Assembly: GCF_000813725.1 (NCBI RefSeq)
Contig: NZ_JWLD01000023.1
Location: 11,530-75,529 of the forward strand
Source of the DNA: Leisingera sp. ANG-Vp
GTDB taxonomy: Bacteria; Pseudomonadota; Alphaproteobacteria; Rhodobacterales; Rhodobacteraceae
Direction: 5' to 3'
Length of the DNA: 64,000 nt
Below, in pieces: positions 1 through 8,772 of this stretch. Made by a program: the position numbers and the translations under genes. The first letter of the stretch is position 1. Every line of letters begins with the position of its first letter. The notes beneath the pieces were generated by a model, which was given only the letters and a program-made list of their open reading frames with translations, was not told where the DNA came from and ran no database searches.

Positions 1-727
1 GCCGGTGGGCATGGCGGATGTTGCCGGGTATGAAAAATGGGTGGTGTCCCCGCCGGTGCCGGACAGCGTCACGGACATCGGCTTGCGCGGCGAGCCGAAC
101 CTGGAAGTGATCATCGGGCTCAAGCCGGACCTGATTCTGCTGACGGATGAGGGCATTGGCATGGCCAGGCAGGCAGAGCGCATTGCGCCGGTGGTTCATT
201 TCAATGCCTTTGCCAAGGGGCAGGACAATATCGCTCAGGGCCGCGAAAACTACCTGATGCTGGCCCGGCTGTTTGGCAAGGAAGATACCGCCAGGGCCAA
301 TTTGGCGGCGATGGATGCAAGGCTGGCAAAACAGGCGGAGCAGATCAAAACGCATTTCGGAGGAGAGGTGCCGAAGGTCACTCTGGTTCGGTTTGTCGAT
401 GCCAAACGCGCGGTGGTTTACGGCAAGAACGGCCCGCCGCATGCGGCGCTGACAGCTTTGGGGCTGAAAAGCGCCATCGAGATTCCCAGCAGCCGCTGGG
501 GGCTGGCCTATAAGCGGATCCGCAAGCTGGCAGAAGCCAGCAGCGGCAAGGTTCTGTATTTCGAGCCCTTCGATCAGAAGGCGGAGCTGTTCGAAACCGC
601 CTTGTGGCAGGCCATGCCGTTTGTGAAGTCGGGCAGCTTCGAAGCACTGCCGCCCTTGTGGAGCTATGGCGGGCCTCTGACTGTCGGGCAGATCGGCGAT
701 GCCATCACTGAGGTGCTGCTCAAGTGA
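1..727 (+). CDS. fhuD: Ferric-hydroxamate siderophore ABC transporter, periplasmic binding protein (FhuD), 5' end cut by window
   Basis: Periplasmic protein that binds ferric hydroxamate siderophores and hands them to the FhuB permease. The reading frame is open at base 1, so the signal peptide and start lie outside the window; about 240 C-terminal residues are visible. The mature part follows FhuD closely: an early WVVSPPVPDSVTDIGLR segment, then EPNLEVIIGLKPDLILL, and near the end ALWQAMPFVKSGSFEALPPL. The stop codon overlaps the GTG of the next gene (GTGA), so the two are translationally coupled. No FhuC ATPase is in view; it would be expected upstream or elsewhere. Family assignment is firm, the exact siderophore is not known. 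Confidence 0.88.
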   Translation, partial: PVGMADVAGYEKWVVSPPVPDSVTDIGLRGEPNLEVIIGLKPDLILLTDEGIGMARQAERIAPVVHFNAFAKGQDNIAQGRENYLMLARLFGKEDTARANLAAMDARLAKQAEQIKTHFGGEVPKVTLVRFVDAKRAVVYGKNGPPHAALTALGLKSAIEIPSSRWGLAYKRIRKLAEASSGKVLYFEPFDQKAELFETALWQAMPFVKSGSFEALPPLWSYGGPLTVGQIGDAITEVLLK

Positions 728-2688
728 TCCGGGCACCGGTGCAGACGGCGCTGCCTGCGGCGGCCATGCTGCTGGCAGCAATTGCGCATCTGTGGGCCAA
801 CGGCGCAGGGGACGCAGATTGGCTGGCTTTGCTTGCAGGGGCTGCGCCTGGTCTTGAGGAGATCCTGCTGCTGTCTTCGGCGGTGCCGCGGGTCGCGATG
901 GCGCTGCTGGTGGGCGCCGCGATGGGACTGTCCGGCGCGATCCTGCAGGAGGTTACGCAGAACCGCCTGGTGGCACCAACAACGCTGGGCACCGCTTCGG
1001 GCGCTTGGCTGGCACTGGTGGCGGCTGCGGCGCTGGCCCCGGCATTCCTTGCGGCGCATATGATGCTGGTTGCCATGAGCGGTGCTTTGGCGGCAAGCGC
1101 GCTTGTGCTGCTGGTAGCGGGGCTGCGGAACATGGCCGGCCTGTCGCTGATCATCGCCGGCATGTGCGCCAACCTGCTGTTCGGCGGCATTGGTCTGACG
1201 CTGCTGCTGCTGGACATCGAAGGCGCGCAGCAGCTGTTCATCTGGAGCGCGGGCGACCTGACCCAGACCGGTTGGGAGCAGGCCCGCTGGCTGGCGCCGC
1301 AGCTTGGGCTGGCTGCGGCGGGTGCATTGCTGTTGGGCCGCGGCATTGCGCTGATGCGGCTGGGAGCAGCGCAGGCGCAGAGCAAGGGATTGTCCGTGGT
1401 GCCGCTGATGGCGGCAGCTGTGGTTCTGGCTGTCTGGATGACCGCCGCTTCCATCACCGCAGTTGGCGTGATCGGTTTTGTCGGCGTGCTGGCCCCGAAC
1501 ATCGCCCGTGCTCTGGGGGTGCGCCGGGTGCTGCCGCTGCTGGCTGCCAGTGCTGCCACCGGAGCGCTGAGCCTTCTGGCTGCGGATATTCTGCCGGTTG
1601 CCCTCAGCGATTGGAGCAAGGAATTGATCCCAAGCGGGTCGGCCACCGCATTGCTGGGGGCTCCGGCCTTTGTGATCCTGGCCTATGGACAGCGCGGGCG
1701 GCTTGTACTGGCTGCGGCGCAGCCGGAAACCCTGCGCCGCGGCACTGGTGCTTTGGTGCCTTTGCTGATTCTGGCGGGACTGGCAGCCGCCTGTCTCGCG
1801 GCGTTGTTTGTGAGCCGCAGCATATTTGGCCTTGAACTGGGCACCGGTGACCGGCTGGGGTTTGATTTCCGCTGGCCGCGGGTGGTTCTGGCCATGGCTG
1901 CAGGCCTGGCCATGGCGGTGTCCGGCGTGGTTCTGCAGCGGTTGCTCAAAAACCCGCTGGCCAGCCCGGATATCGTCGGAGTGACCTCCGGTTCGGCGCT
2001 GGCGGTCGTTTTTGCCGTGATCTTTCTGGGGCTGCCGTTTGAAAGTGCTGCCCTGCCGGCGGCAATAGGCGGCGGCCTGCTGGTAGGGGGCTTGCTGATT
2101 GCGTTGAACCGGCCGCCGTTCGGGGCGCCGCAGCTGATGATTTTGCTGGGGATTTCAGTTGGTGCGGCGCTGGATGCAGTGATGCAGTTCGTGCTGGCCA
2201 AGGGCGGCGACGAGGGCTATCCGCTGCTGCCCTGGCTGGCGGGCACCACGGCGCGCGCCGATGGCTTTCAGGCGCTGGCATTGCTGGCAATCGCCCTCGC
2301 CGGGCTGGCGGCGGCTTTGATGGGATCGCGGGTTTTGAACCTGCTGGTGCTGGGCGAGCCTGCCGCAGAAACCCGCGGCCTGCCGGTGCGTCTGGCGGTT
2401 GCGGCATGGCTGACCCTGAGCGCCGGGCTGGCGGCAGCGGTCACCGCCTTTGCCGGACCGATCAGCTTTGTCGGGCTGCTGGCGCCCCATATTGCACGGA
2501 TGCTGGGGGCGCAGGATGCAGCCCGGCATCTGCTGGTTGCCGGCCTGGCCGGGGCGCTGGTGATGGTGGTCTCGGATCATCTGGGGCGCATTCTTTTGTT
2601 CCCGCAGACGCTGCCCGCGGGCGCTGTCGCCACGGTTGCCGGCGGGGGGTACCTGTTCTATCTCCTGGTGCGGCAACGGAAAAAGTAG
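724..2688 (+). CDS. fhuB: Ferric-hydroxamate ABC transporter permease, fused double-domain (FhuB)
   Basis: Inner-membrane permease for ferric siderophores. At 654 residues it is the tandem FhuB type, two FecCD/BtuC-like halves of about 330 residues each, rather than a single permease. Each half repeats the same landmarks: an RVAMALLVGAAMGLSGAILQ-type segment near residue 60 matched by RVVLAMAAGLAMAVSGVVLQ near residue 390, and an FVGVLAPNIAR segment matched by FVGLLAPHIARM, the loop that contacts the ATPase. The GTG start at 724 overlaps the fhuD stop. Most of the protein is hydrophobic, consistent with about 20 membrane spans. The partner ATPase is not in the window. Confidence 0.9.
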   Translation: MIRAPVQTALPAAAMLLAAIAHLWANGAGDADWLALLAGAAPGLEEILLLSSAVPRVAMALLVGAAMGLSGAILQEVTQNRLVAPTTLGTASGAWLALVAAAALAPAFLAAHMMLVAMSGALAASALVLLVAGLRNMAGLSLIIAGMCANLLFGGIGLTLLLLDIEGAQQLFIWSAGDLTQTGWEQARWLAPQLGLAAAGALLLGRGIALMRLGAAQAQSKGLSVVPLMAAAVVLAVWMTAASITAVGVIGFVGVLAPNIARALGVRRVLPLLAASAATGALSLLAADILPVALSDWSKELIPSGSATALLGAPAFVILAYGQRGRLVLAAAQPETLRRGTGALVPLLILAGLAAACLAALFVSRSIFGLELGTGDRLGFDFRWPRVVLAMAAGLAMAVSGVVLQRLLKNPLASPDIVGVTSGSALAVVFAVIFLGLPFESAALPAAIGGGLLVGGLLIALNRPPFGAPQLMILLGISVGAALDAVMQFVLAKGGDEGYPLLPWLAGTTARADGFQALALLAIALAGLAAALMGSRVLNLLVLGEPAAETRGLPVRLAVAAWLTLSAGLAAAVTAFAGPISFVGLLAPHIARMLGAQDAARHLLVAGLAGALVMVVSDHLGRILLFPQTLPAGAVATVAGGGYLFYLLVRQRKK

Positions 2689-2772
2689 CCCGAACATGTT
2701 TTGATAATCCAGCGGTTTGCCGAAAACTCAGACACAATAGACCTTACGCCGGGACATCCCACGCAGGCCAGT

Positions 2773-3417
2773 ATGACATCCAGAGACACCTTACATCTTT
2801 CGCCCCGGAAAACGGCTAAGCAGGAACGCTCGCGCCGCAAGGCAGAACATATCCTGGACACCACTCTGGAGCTGCTGGCCGAAGGCGAGGGTGATCGGAT
2901 CACAACCAAGATGATCGCCGCGCGCGCAAAGATCAGCGTGGGTAATCTGTATCAGTTCTATCCCAACAAGGAGGCGCTTTACTGGGATCTTTTCCAGCGC
3001 TGGATGGAGCAGATTATAGCGGCGCTGGACGGGCTGGAAGAGGAACTGCAGGCCGGCGGCTCGCCGGAGCGGTTTGTTGACGGGATCCTCCGGGTGCTGG
3101 GCAGCAACAGGGCCATAAACTCCAAGGGCTACTGGAACCTGCGCGGCCTGATGGAGCGGTCTCCGGAGCTGTCGGCGGAATCCTGGCCTTTCCATCACAA
3201 GCTGGTGGCCCGCATAGCAGAGCTGCACACGATGTGCAGCGCTCAGCCCGGCGAGGCGCCGCAGGAGGAATTGAAGCTTCTGCAGAACCAGGTGGTCATG
3301 GCCTGCCTCTATGTGCTGTCCGAGACACCGGAGGGGCAGAAACAGGCACAGGTCCTGGGGTGGAGCCGGCAGATCATGCTGTCGGCTTTCAGTGCTGGGG
3401 CCGCGGATAAAATTTAA
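2773..3417 (+). CDS. TetR-family transcriptional regulator
   Basis: A 214-residue DNA-binding repressor candidate. The N-terminal helix-turn-helix is clear around residues 25-75 (AEHILDTTLELLAEG followed by ITTKMIAARAKISVGNLYQF and YPNKEALYWDLF). The C-terminal ligand domain is not diagnostic. The frame is open back to 2701, but the ATG at 2773 (MTSRDTL) gives a normal TetR length, so it is preferred. It lies 84 bases after fhuB on the same strand and may be cotranscribed with the iron uptake genes. Whether it controls them is inference; no operator was identified. Confidence 0.8.
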   Translation: MTSRDTLHLSPRKTAKQERSRRKAEHILDTTLELLAEGEGDRITTKMIAARAKISVGNLYQFYPNKEALYWDLFQRWMEQIIAALDGLEEELQAGGSPERFVDGILRVLGSNRAINSKGYWNLRGLMERSPELSAESWPFHHKLVARIAELHTMCSAQPGEAPQEELKLLQNQVVMACLYVLSETPEGQKQAQVLGWSRQIMLSAFSAGAADKI

Positions 3418-3759
3418 GGCAGCTGGGGCCGCTCAAAAGCGTCGGCCGCCAGCTGATGGGCAGCGGCAATCCGCTGTCAGGCGCCAAAACCCTGTTGAAA
3501 GCCAATTGGCCTGCCAGGTTTGTTTGCCCGGGCTTCGCCTAGGGTGATCCCGAGCATGGCTCATCCTTCGAATTTTATGAAAGCGGTGACTTGGAAGGGC
3601 AGCCGTGGCCGGGTCGCGCCTGGGTCTATTAGCAAGCACACTGGGTTGGGACTGCAGACCTGGACCGGCTACGATCTGGAGCGCCGCGGCGGCTCAGAGG
3701 CGATTTCAACCGATTGTTTCCGGCCGCGGCCCGGTGGTGAATTGGCAATCTTCCGGGGC
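3418..3759. other. Intergenic stretch without a recognisable gene
   Basis: Between the TetR gene and the fdhD remnant. Short open frames exist on both strands but none has a ribosome binding site plus family resemblance. It probably contains further eroded sequence belonging to the fdhD remnant that follows. Confidence 0.5.
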
Positions 3760-4091
3760 ATTGCCACGGTTGTTCTTGACGCTGTAGGCGCGCTGCAAGC
3801 CGCGGTTTTTTCAAGCGGGGCATGGCATTGTGACGGTGTGCGCTGGCACGGGACGGAACCGATCCGGTCACGGGCGCCTTTGTGATGACGTCGCGGACTT
3901 CGGTGGAGCTGGTGCAGAATAGCGCGATGGCGGGCTGCCCTATTCTGATCGCGGTGTCTGCACCCACGGCCCATGCCGTGCGGCTGGCCGGAGAAGCGGG
4001 TCTGACGCTTGCAGCCTTTGCCAAGGGGCATGGCTGCGAGATATACACGTGGCCGGAGAGGGTAGGAGGCTGCGATGCGGAAACCGTTTGA
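3760..4091 (+). pseudogene. fdhD: FdhD (formate dehydrogenase sulfurtransferase) remnant, C-terminal part only
   Basis: Frame-broken remains of FdhD, which transfers sulfur from IscS to the molybdenum cofactor of formate dehydrogenase. The end is well preserved from about 3870: TGAFVMTSRTSVELVQ, then MAGCPILIAVSAPTAHAVRL and GLTLAAFAKG, the normal FdhD C-terminus with its TSR and SAPTA motifs. Upstream, pieces resembling VGALQAAVF and GIVTVCAGTGR appear in different frames, showing at least two frame changes and a deletion where the conserved EDVGRHNALDK segment should be. The N-terminal half with the active-site CxxC is gone. The stop overlaps the next small ORF. Confidence 0.75.
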
Positions 4092-4305
4092 TGACGCTGG
4101 GGCGGAGAATGAAACCCCTGCAGCGAATGAGCTTGAGTTCAGCAACCGCGTGGCCGGCAATCTGGAAAACAAGAGCGGGCTGCTGGCTGCAATCCTGGGG
4201 GAGGATGAAGAAGAGCCCTGTCAGGACAGCCATGCAGAGAGGAAGGCCGGGCATCCTTCCAACGGTTCCAAGGTGGTTGCTTTTCCGGCCAAGCCCAAAG
4301 GGTGA
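4075..4305 (+). CDS. Small hypothetical acidic protein after the fdhD remnant
   Basis: A 76-residue ORF whose ATG is preceded by a textbook ribosome binding site (AGGAGG, seven bases upstream). The product is hydrophilic with an acidic middle (EDEEE) and a basic, proline-containing tail; there is no signal peptide or membrane segment. It overlaps the end of the decayed fdhD, suggesting it was once translated with it and may be an fdh-associated protein. I do not recognise the family. The strong ribosome binding site argues it could still be expressed, although its neighbours are broken. Confidence 0.45.
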   Translation: MRKPFDDAGAENETPAANELEFSNRVAGNLENKSGLLAAILGEDEEEPCQDSHAERKAGHPSNGSKVVAFPAKPKG

Positions 4306-4329
4306 GCGGCGAAGATCTGCCTCCGCCAC

Positions 4330-4564
4330 TATTCCGGGTCAGCCGCAGCAGCTGTTTCTGGACCGGCAGGTCCAGCGCCGAGACGGTGTCATCTGCGATC
4401 ACCACGTCAGGGTTCATTGCCAGCGACCGGGCAATGCCGATGCGATGGCGCTGGCCGCCGGAAAAGCTGCGCGGGGTGCGGCAGTAGGCTTCGGGCTTTA
4501 GACCAACCAGCTCCAGCAGTTCCATCGCCCGCTTCCGGCCGCACACCGGCGCTGCACTGATCAC
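4330..4564 (-). pseudogene. Peptide-type ABC transporter ATPase fragment
   Basis: About 75 codons of an oligopeptide/dipeptide ABC ATPase: RAMELLELVGLKPE followed by the ABC signature SFSGGQRHRIGIARSLAMNP, a Walker B-like VVIADDTVSALDLPVQ, then loss of similarity. The Walker A part, which should lie upstream at higher coordinates, is missing. Walker B reads ADD where a working ATPase of this family has CDE, so the catalytic glutamate is changed. Similarity stops abruptly at both ends, so this is a gene relic rather than a short gene. Confidence 0.75.
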
Positions 4565-4669
4565 CGGCGAGCGGAGTGCTCTGTCCGAAGATGCTGCTGC
4601 AGGGCAGGCAAGGCATGCTGAAGCGGGAAAAAATCTGCCAGCGCAGCGTGTTCGGAGTTTCGGGAAACA

Positions 4670-4702
4670 CCACAGGCCGCGGATTTGATCCGCGGCCTGT
4701 GG
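4670..4702 (-). terminator. Long hairpin downstream of acnB, probable terminator
   Basis: A perfect 15-base-pair stem (4670-4684 with 4688-4702) closed by a three-base loop, starting 76 bases beyond the acnB stop. It lacks a clean T-run, so it may act as an mRNA 3' end stabiliser or a weak terminator. Confidence 0.5.
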
Positions 4703-4777
4703 CTGGTTCGCTGGTCAAACGAACCGTCTGATCGATGAAAGCCCTGACCGGCTTTGCCCGTTTGCAGCAGAAGGTTC

Positions 4778-7570
4778 TTAGAAGTGAACCGACCGGGCGC
4801 CAGCCGGTTTTTCCAGCGGCGGGGCAAATTTGGTCAGGTCAATTCCTTCTACAGCCGTCTTGTACTCCTCCAGGGTAGGTGTGCGCCCAAGGATAGCGGA
4901 AAGCACAACGACCGGTGTCGACGCGAGCAGGGACTCGCCTTTCTTCTCGGCGGAGTCTTCCACGACCCGGCCTTGGAACAGGCGCGTGGAGGTGGCCAGG
5001 ACGGTGTCGCCCTTTTCGGCTTTCTCCTGGTTGCCCATGCAGAGATTGCAGCCCGGGCGCTCCAGATAGAGAATGTTCTCGTATTCGGTGCGCGCCTTGC
5101 TCTTCGGCATGAAGTCGTCGAATTCAAAGCCGGAATAGCGCTGCAGGATTTCCCAGTCGCCCTCTTCCTTCATCTCGTCGATGATGTTGTAGGTCGGCGC
5201 GGCAACAACCAGCGGTGCGTTGAACTCGACTTTGCCGTTGGCTTTTTCCAGGTTCTTCAGCATCTGGGCCACGATCTTCATGTCGCCCTTGTGCACCATG
5301 CAGGAGCCGACAAAGCCCAGGTCCACCTTTTTCTCTGCCTTGTAGAAGGAGATCGGGCGGATGGTGTCATGGGTGTAGCGCTTGGAGACATCAGCGTTGT
5401 TGACATCCGGGTCAGCAATCATCGGCTCAACGATCTCGTCCAGGTCGACAACTACTTCGGCGAAATACTTGGCATTTGCATCCGGGGTCAGCGCGGGCTT
5501 TTCGCCGGAACGGATTTCGGCAATGCGGGCGTCCGCCTTGTCGATCAGGCCCTGCAGGGTGCCTGCGGTGTTTTCCATGCCCTTGTCGATCATGATCTGG
5601 ATGCGCGACTTGGCCAGCTCCAGCGAGCCGATCAGGGTCTCATCGTTGGAAATGCAGATGGAGGCCTTGGCCTTCATCTCAGCGGTCCAGTCGGTGAAGG
5701 TGAAGGCCTGGTCCGCCAGCAGGGTGCCGATGTGGACCTCGATGATGCGGCCCTGGAACACGTTGTCGCCGTGCTGTTTCAGCATCTGCGCCTGGGTTGC
5801 GTGCACCACGTCGCGGAAGTCCATGTGGTCTGCCATGGTGCCCTTGAAGGTCACCTTGACTGATTCCGGAACCGGCATGGTGGCTTCGCCGGTTGCCAGC
5901 GCCAGCGCCACGGTGCCGGAGTCGGCGCCGAAGGCCACGCCTTTGGACATGCGGGTGTGGCTGTCGCCGCCGATGATGATGTCCCAGTCATCCACGGTGA
6001 TGTCGTTCAGCACCTTGTGAATGACGTCGGTCATCGCGTGGTATTCGCCCTTGGGATCGCGGGCAGTGATCAGGCCGAACTTGTTCATGAAGGACATCAG
6101 GCGCGGGATGTTGGCCTGGGCCTTCAGGTCCCAAACCGAGGCCGTGTGGCAGCCCGACTGATAGGCGCCGTCAACCGAGGGGGAGATCACGGTGGCGGCC
6201 ATCGCCTCCAGCTCCTGGCTGGTCATCAGGCCGGTGGTGTCCTGGGAGCCGACGATGTTCACTTTGACGCGGACGTCGGAGCCTGCGTGCAGGGTGACGC
6301 CGGGCGTGGTGCCGCGGGCGTTGCGGTTGAAGATTTTTTCAACTGCAGTCAGGCCCTGGCCTTCGTGGCTGATTTCCTTGGCCGGCGCAAAGACGGGCTT
6401 CGGCTCAACACCCAGCGTTTCGCTGGCAAAGCTCTGCAGCTTCTTGCCGAAGACCACAGCGTAGGAGCCGCCGGCCTTCATGAATTCAACCTTCTGCGGG
6501 GTGAAGGCGGATGCGACGTCAGCCAGTTCCTTGCCGCCGTCTTCGCTGTAGAGCTTCTTGTCCTTGGTGTTGATGGTCAGCACAGTGCCGGTTTCGACCG
6601 AGTATTTCTGTTCCAGAACCGGGCTGTCATCGTTGTTGAGGATCGGGTTGCCCTCGCCGTCGACTTTCTTGACCCAGTTCTTCAGGTCGATGCCGATGCC
6701 GCCGGTAACACCAACGGTGGTCAGGAAGATCGGCGAGATGCCGTTGGTGCCCGCGACAACCGGGGCGATGTTCACGAAGGGCACATAGGGGCTGGCCTGC
6801 TGACCGGTCCACAGCGCCACGTTGTTGACGCCCGACATGCGCGAGGAGCCCACGCCCATGGTGCCTTTCTCGGCCACCAGCATCACCCGCTTGCCGGGGT
6901 GCTGCAGTTTCAGCGCCTCGATTTCTTTCTGCGCCTGCTCGGAAATCAGGCATTTGCCGTGCAGCTCGCGGTCCGAGCGCGAGTGCGCCTGGTTGCCAGG
7001 GCTGAGAAGGTCAGTGGAGATGTCGCCTTCGGCAGCGACATAGGTGACGACCTGGATTTCTTCGTCAATGTCCGGAAGCTTGGTGAAGAATTCGGCCTTC
7101 GCATAGCTTTCCAGCACGTCTTTGGCGATGGCATTGCCGGCCGCAAAGGCCTCGGAAAGGCGGCCGGTGTCGGCTTCATAGAGGAAAACCTGGGTTTTCA
7201 GCACTTCGGCAGCAGCACTGGCAGCCGCGCCAGCCTCGCCCAAGGCCAGATCCAGCAGCACTTCGACCGATGGGCCGCCTTTCATGTGCGACAGCAGTTC
7301 AAAGGCGAAATCCGGAGAGATCTCAGCAACCTCGGTTTCCCCCAGGATGATTTCCTTCAGGAACTTGGCCTTCACTCCGGCAGCGCTCGTGGTGCCCGGC
7401 AGGGTATTGTAAATGAGATGGTTGAGGGAATCTTCGCGATGTTCGTTCCCGGCATCTTTAATTTGCGCGATGAGTGCGCTAACAAGAGCCCCGTCATCGA
7501 TGGGCTTGGGGTTCAGACCCTGCTCTTTGCGCGTTTCGATCTCATTCAAGTAGTCTGTGTACAGGCTCAT
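4778..7570 (-). CDS. acnB: Aconitate hydratase B (bifunctional aconitase 2 / 2-methylisocitrate dehydratase)
   Basis: TCA-cycle enzyme that interconverts citrate and isocitrate through cis-aconitate using a [4Fe-4S] cluster; AcnB also handles 2-methylisocitrate. At 930 residues it has the AcnB layout: an N-terminal HEAT-like domain, the swivel domain 4, then domains 1-3. The three cluster cysteines are visible as DLGFVGSCMVHKGD and, later, the CxxC of RPGCNLCMGNQ. The start sequence MSLYTDYLNEIETRKEQGL is typical. Only a weak ribosome binding site precedes the ATG. It is a single-gene unit, with a hairpin after the stop and an imperfect palindrome about 80 bases upstream of the start. Confidence 0.97.
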   Translation of the reverse strand: MSLYTDYLNEIETRKEQGLNPKPIDDGALVSALIAQIKDAGNEHREDSLNHLIYNTLPGTTSAAGVKAKFLKEIILGETEVAEISPDFAFELLSHMKGGPSVEVLLDLALGEAGAAASAAAEVLKTQVFLYEADTGRLSEAFAAGNAIAKDVLESYAKAEFFTKLPDIDEEIQVVTYVAAEGDISTDLLSPGNQAHSRSDRELHGKCLISEQAQKEIEALKLQHPGKRVMLVAEKGTMGVGSSRMSGVNNVALWTGQQASPYVPFVNIAPVVAGTNGISPIFLTTVGVTGGIGIDLKNWVKKVDGEGNPILNNDDSPVLEQKYSVETGTVLTINTKDKKLYSEDGGKELADVASAFTPQKVEFMKAGGSYAVVFGKKLQSFASETLGVEPKPVFAPAKEISHEGQGLTAVEKIFNRNARGTTPGVTLHAGSDVRVKVNIVGSQDTTGLMTSQELEAMAATVISPSVDGAYQSGCHTASVWDLKAQANIPRLMSFMNKFGLITARDPKGEYHAMTDVIHKVLNDITVDDWDIIIGGDSHTRMSKGVAFGADSGTVALALATGEATMPVPESVKVTFKGTMADHMDFRDVVHATQAQMLKQHGDNVFQGRIIEVHIGTLLADQAFTFTDWTAEMKAKASICISNDETLIGSLELAKSRIQIMIDKGMENTAGTLQGLIDKADARIAEIRSGEKPALTPDANAKYFAEVVVDLDEIVEPMIADPDVNNADVSKRYTHDTIRPISFYKAEKKVDLGFVGSCMVHKGDMKIVAQMLKNLEKANGKVEFNAPLVVAAPTYNIIDEMKEEGDWEILQRYSGFEFDDFMPKSKARTEYENILYLERPGCNLCMGNQEKAEKGDTVLATSTRLFQGRVVEDSAEKKGESLLASTPVVVLSAILGRTPTLEEYKTAVEGIDLTKFAPPLEKPAGARSVHF

Positions 7571-8441
7571 GGCTATCCCGGCGAGTAAGCGTTAGATTAA
7601 GCTTGAGCCCCAGGCTTCAGAAAGCGTCTGATGGACCCGGGGATGCTCCTTGTATGCCGCGGTATACTATGCTGCCAAAGTTTACAATATGTTCAATCGC
7701 GGCATGATGCCCCACTACGGCCCGGCGTGCGTGCCGGAACTGGGGTCCGTGTCCCGTAGTGGCCCCGGTAATTCCCTGCAAAAGCCAGCTCAGCCGGAAA
7801 GAGCCTTGTTTCGAGTATCATGATCAAAGCCAAGGAGTCGTCCTGACGGCCCAACTGATGATGCTCGCCCTGATTTTCCGCCTGCCCGAAGAGCTGATCA
7901 TAGCGCTGGAGCAGAGTTTTCAGGTTGATGCCGGTTCCTTGCTGTCGCTGATCGGGCTGATCTCCCGCAGTCAGGCGGCCGTGGCCGGTCTGCTGGGGCA
8001 GGGGGCGGTATGCGGACGATCAGCCGCTGGGGGCTCGGCGGCTTTGAGCTGACTGGCGGAATGCGCTACGAAAGTTTTGCCCTGACGCTGGACAATTTCA
8101 CCCGCCCGGACGTTGTGCAACTGACCGCAATCCGTGCCGCGGCTCTGCCTGCAGTGAATGTGACCGGCGGAGGTTTCGACTATGACGCAGTGGTGTTCAA
8201 CCAGGGCGGTGTTTATCATCTGACCCGGGTAATCATTGTCTTTGCAGGCTTTTCGCAAGGGGGACGGCCTAGCGCAAGCGTCCCTATGGCGCTGGAATTG
8301 AAGTAACATAATCCTCATTATAAGAATTTTAATAGTGGCCAGAGAACAGTACAGCGCATAATCGGGGCTAGCGCCTGTTTTATGAGGAATTCTTACCCCA
8401 TTAGCCTAGCAAATAGGAACATCGCCGGGCCGAGGGAGGTT
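7571..8441. other. Intergenic region upstream of acnB with two weak small ORFs
   Basis: Contains the acnB promoter side, including an imperfect 16-base palindrome at 7652-7667 (GTATGCCGCGGTATAC). Two overlapping plus-strand ORFs follow, 7759-8052 and 8010-8306. The second (98 codons) ends with a moderately hydrophobic stretch; neither matches a family I know, and neither has a good ribosome binding site. They may be relics of one frame-shifted gene, because the first ends inside the second in another frame. Treated as unassigned. Confidence 0.4.
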
Positions 8442-8702
8442 TCAGGTAAGAACGATGCCGTCCTGCAGCGCGGCAATACTCGTGCTTTGGCCCGTCAGCG
8501 TATCTCCATTGCCAAAGTCAAAGACCACAGAGGACACCAATCGGTAATCTTCGACACGCGCAGGTGGCTGTTCCTCCTCTGCCTTGATTAGGTCAAAGGG
8601 AGCAAAAAGACCTTGGGTATTCCATGTTTCAGCGGTCACTGAGTGAGGCATCATCATCAGCATTGCGCAGCCAGAAACTGCGCTTTTCAATCGTAGCGGC
8701 AT
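8442..8702 (-). CDS. Small exported hypothetical protein
   Basis: 86 residues with a clear N-terminal signal peptide (MPLRLKSAVSGCAMLMMM, then a likely cut near SVTAE). The mature part is about 60 residues and acidic, with PPARVEDYRLVSSVVFDFG in the middle. The ATG at 8702 is chosen because AGGAG lies eight bases upstream; a longer open frame exists but would bury the signal peptide. It follows the von Willebrand A protein gene by 70 bases on the same strand, so both are probably one transcript and act in the periplasm. Family unknown. Confidence 0.55.
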   Translation of the reverse strand: MPLRLKSAVSGCAMLMMMPHSVTAETWNTQGLFAPFDLIKAEEEQPPARVEDYRLVSSVVFDFGNGDTLTGQSTSIAALQDGIVLT

Positions 8703-8772
8703 GCCAGCTCTCCTAAAGGAAATGCAGCCGCAATTCGCGCGTTCAAACAGACTTCCACTGCACACCCCCTAT

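Noticed and set aside
5957-7588. 543-codon plus-strand frame opposite acnB
   Set aside because: It is the antisense shadow of a highly conserved, catalytically complete AcnB; its residues resemble no protein and it has no ribosome binding site.
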